Shown piece by piece: positions 15,366 to 16,383 of a stretch of DNA of 16,383 nucleotides. The DNA comes from DATJSJ01 sp035504175 (GTDB lineage Bacteria; Pseudomonadota; Alphaproteobacteria; Acetobacterales; Acetobacteraceae). Each line of letters starts with the position of its first letter. The first letter of the stretch is position 1. The stretch is taken from the NCBI GenBank assembly GCA_035504175.1, contig DATJSJ010000072.1, positions 1-16,383 of the forward strand, in the 5' to 3' direction. Made by a program: the position numbers and the translations under genes. The notes beneath the pieces were generated by a model. It worked only from the letters and a program-made list of their open reading frames with translations, made no database searches and had not been told where the DNA came from.

Positions 15366-16172
15366 CTACGCGATCAGCCGCGCCAGCCGGTCGAACTCAA
15401 CCACCGTCAGCGTCTCCGCCCGCCGCTCCGGCGCGATCCCGGCCCGCGCCAGCAACGCCTCGCCGCCGAGCCCGCGCAGAGCGCCGCGCAGCATCTTGCG
15501 CCGCTGCCCGAACGCCGCCGCGGTCAGCCGCTCCATCGCCGCGAACAACGCCGCCTCCGGCTGCACCGCATGCGGTTCCAGCACCATCACCGCCGAGTGC
15601 ACCGCGGGCGGCGGCGTGAATGCGGCCGGCGGAATCCGCATCACCAGCGTCGCCCGCGCCACCCACTGCGCCAGCACCGACAGCCGGCCATAGGCGGCGC
15701 TGCCCGACGCGGCACAAATGCGCTCCGCTACCTCGACCTGGAACATCAGCGTCAACCGCTCGAACGCCGCCGCCTGCCGCAGCCAGCCGACGAGCAGCGG
15801 CGTCGCCACGTTGTAAGGGAGATTCGCAATTACCTGCCGCGGCGGCGGCACCAGCACCGGCAGATCAACCGAAAGCGCGTCGGCGGCGAGCACGCGGAGC
15901 CGCGCGGGATCTTCCGCCCGCAGCTCCTCGATCGCCGCAACCGCGCGCGGATCGAGCTCGATCGCCAACACATCCGCGGCCGGGCTGTCCAGCAGCGACC
16001 GGGTCAGGCCTCCGGGTCCGGGTCCGATCTCCGCAACGTGCCGGCCGCGCAGATCGCCGGCGGCTCGCACAATGCGGGCCGTGAGATTCTGGTCGAGCAG
16101 AAAATGCTGCCCAAGCGACCGTCGCGCATCCAACCCATGACGCGCGATGACATCACGCAGCGGCGGCCGCAC
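15366..16172 (-). CDS. 16S rRNA dimethyladenosine transferase RsmA (KsgA)
   Basis: RsmA dimethylates the two adjacent adenines near the 3' end of 16S rRNA (A1518 and A1519 in E. coli numbering) using S-adenosylmethionine, a late step in small-subunit maturation. With the chosen start the protein is 268 residues, normal for the family. Motifs are LGQHFLLDQN (20-29), the SAM-binding EIGPGPGG (48-55), the acidic ELD (72-74) and the catalytic NLPYN (117-121). The C-terminal helical domain is present, including FGQRRKMLR. I start at the GTG at 16172, which places LGQHF at the usual distance from the N-terminus. The frame stays open to a TTG at 16256, but that extension runs through stem-loop repeats and does not look like the family. 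No ribosome binding site is obvious. pdxA, often upstream, is not seen in the window. The gene is convergent with smc. Confidence 0.95.
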   Translation of the reverse strand: MRPPLRDVIARHGLDARRSLGQHFLLDQNLTARIVRAAGDLRGRHVAEIGPGPGGLTRSLLDSPAADVLAIELDPRAVAAIEELRAEDPARLRVLAADALSVDLPVLVPPPRQVIANLPYNVATPLLVGWLRQAAAFERLTLMFQVEVAERICAASGSAAYGRLSVLAQWVARATLVMRIPPAAFTPPPAVHSAVMVLEPHAVQPEAALFAAMERLTAAAFGQRRKMLRGALRGLGGEALLARAGIAPERRAETLTVVEFDRLARLIA

Positions 16173-16205
16173 GTCGCGAGAGCGGGGAGTGACAGGAAGG
16201 AAGGT

Positions 16206-16274
16206 CGGGGCTTCGCCCCGAACCCCACCAGGGACGCTGTCCCTGGACCCTGCCAAAGGGCAGTCGCCCTTTGG
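16206..16274. repeat. Array of three hairpins upstream of rsmA
   Basis: Three perfect stem-loops follow each other. The first pairs 16206-16211 with 16215-16220 (6 bp, 3-nt loop). The second pairs 16228-16235 with 16239-16246 (8 bp, 3-nt loop). The third pairs 16253-16261 with 16266-16274 (9 bp, 4-nt loop). The second shares its core with the hairpin at 36-57. The array lies 34-102 bases upstream of the rsmA start. If transcription begins beyond it, it would fold in the mRNA leader; otherwise it may be the 3' end of a gene outside the window. Confidence 0.8.
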
Positions 16275-16285
16275 AAACCCTTGAC

Positions 16286-16358
16286 TGGGTCTTTGGCAGA
16301 GGGGGCGCGCCGAGGACGGCCCTAGTGCTGCGGTTGCGCCCCCTCTGCCAAAGACCCA
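16286..16358. repeat. Perfect 23-bp inverted repeat with 27-nt loop
   Basis: Positions 16286-16308 are the exact reverse complement of 16336-16358. The outer end of each arm is TGGGTCTTTGG and the inner end is GGGGGCGC. The 27-nt loop (16309-16335) contains a further short GCCG...CGGC pairing. The octamer TGCCAAAG occurs in the right arm and also in the third hairpin at 16251-16258, linking this element to the array beside it. No target-site duplication is visible at its edges. It could be a bidirectional terminator or a small mobile-type repeat. Confidence 0.85.
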
Positions 16359-16383
16359 AGCGAATGGATGTCCAGAAGGCGAC

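Noticed and set aside
1..16383. Defence island, CRISPR array, toxin-antitoxin pair, prophage or biosynthetic cluster
   Set aside because: I looked for direct-repeat arrays, nuclease, helicase, reverse transcriptase or integrase motifs, and small gene pairs, and found none. All recognisable genes are housekeeping, transport or metabolic.

Overview
The window looks like ordinary chromosome from a very GC-rich alphaproteobacterium. The order mutY / DUF721 (dciA-like) / DsbA-family oxidoreductase / smc is a familiar alphaproteobacterial arrangement. The GC-rich intergenic stem-loop arrays at both ends resemble those I associate with Acetobacteraceae (Rhodospirillales); that family assignment is an inference, not something the sequence proves. 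I count ten protein-coding genes. There are no tRNA or rRNA genes, no CRISPR, no transposase and no phage genes. Most other long open frames are antisense shadows caused by the GC content.

Left block (1-5088). A stem-loop array at 18-79 lies just past the end of a minus-strand pair: a PepF-type M3 oligoendopeptidase (1461-3290) followed by an ABC1/UbiB-family kinase-like protein (91-1461), with stop and start codons overlapping by one base. Divergent from them is an acyl-CoA synthetase (3403-5088) with an unusual ATP-binding loop. The 112-bp divergent spacer holds a plausible minus-strand promoter.

Middle block (5089-9227). A 664-bp gap with no convincing gene is followed by a minus-strand pair: a DUF2934 protein with a lysine/alanine/proline-rich tail (7102-7662), then an Nramp-related metal transporter (5753-7066) whose two metal-site motifs depart from classical Nramp. 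After a 332-bp spacer comes a Tet-type MFS drug exporter (7995-9227), 3 bp downstream of mutY (9231-10319) in what looks like a two-gene operon.

Right block (10320-16383). A DUF721/DciA-like gene (10330-10872) diverges from mutY with only 10 bp between the chosen starts. A 355-bp spacer precedes a secreted DsbA-family thiol oxidoreductase (11228-11860), which sits 4 bp before smc (11865-15365). smc and the convergent rsmA/ksgA (15366-16172) have abutting stop codons with no intergenic base. Upstream of rsmA are three short hairpins and a perfect 23-bp inverted repeat.

Together the genes cover genome maintenance (mutY, dciA-like, smc), ribosome maturation (rsmA), envelope and transport functions (DsbA-like, Nramp-like, MFS) and peptide and lipid metabolism (pepF, acyl-CoA ligase, ABC1 kinase). 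I did not find a new multi-gene system. The items most worth a second look are the stem-loop repeats, the Nramp-like motif changes and the DUF2934 protein with its histone-H1-like tail.
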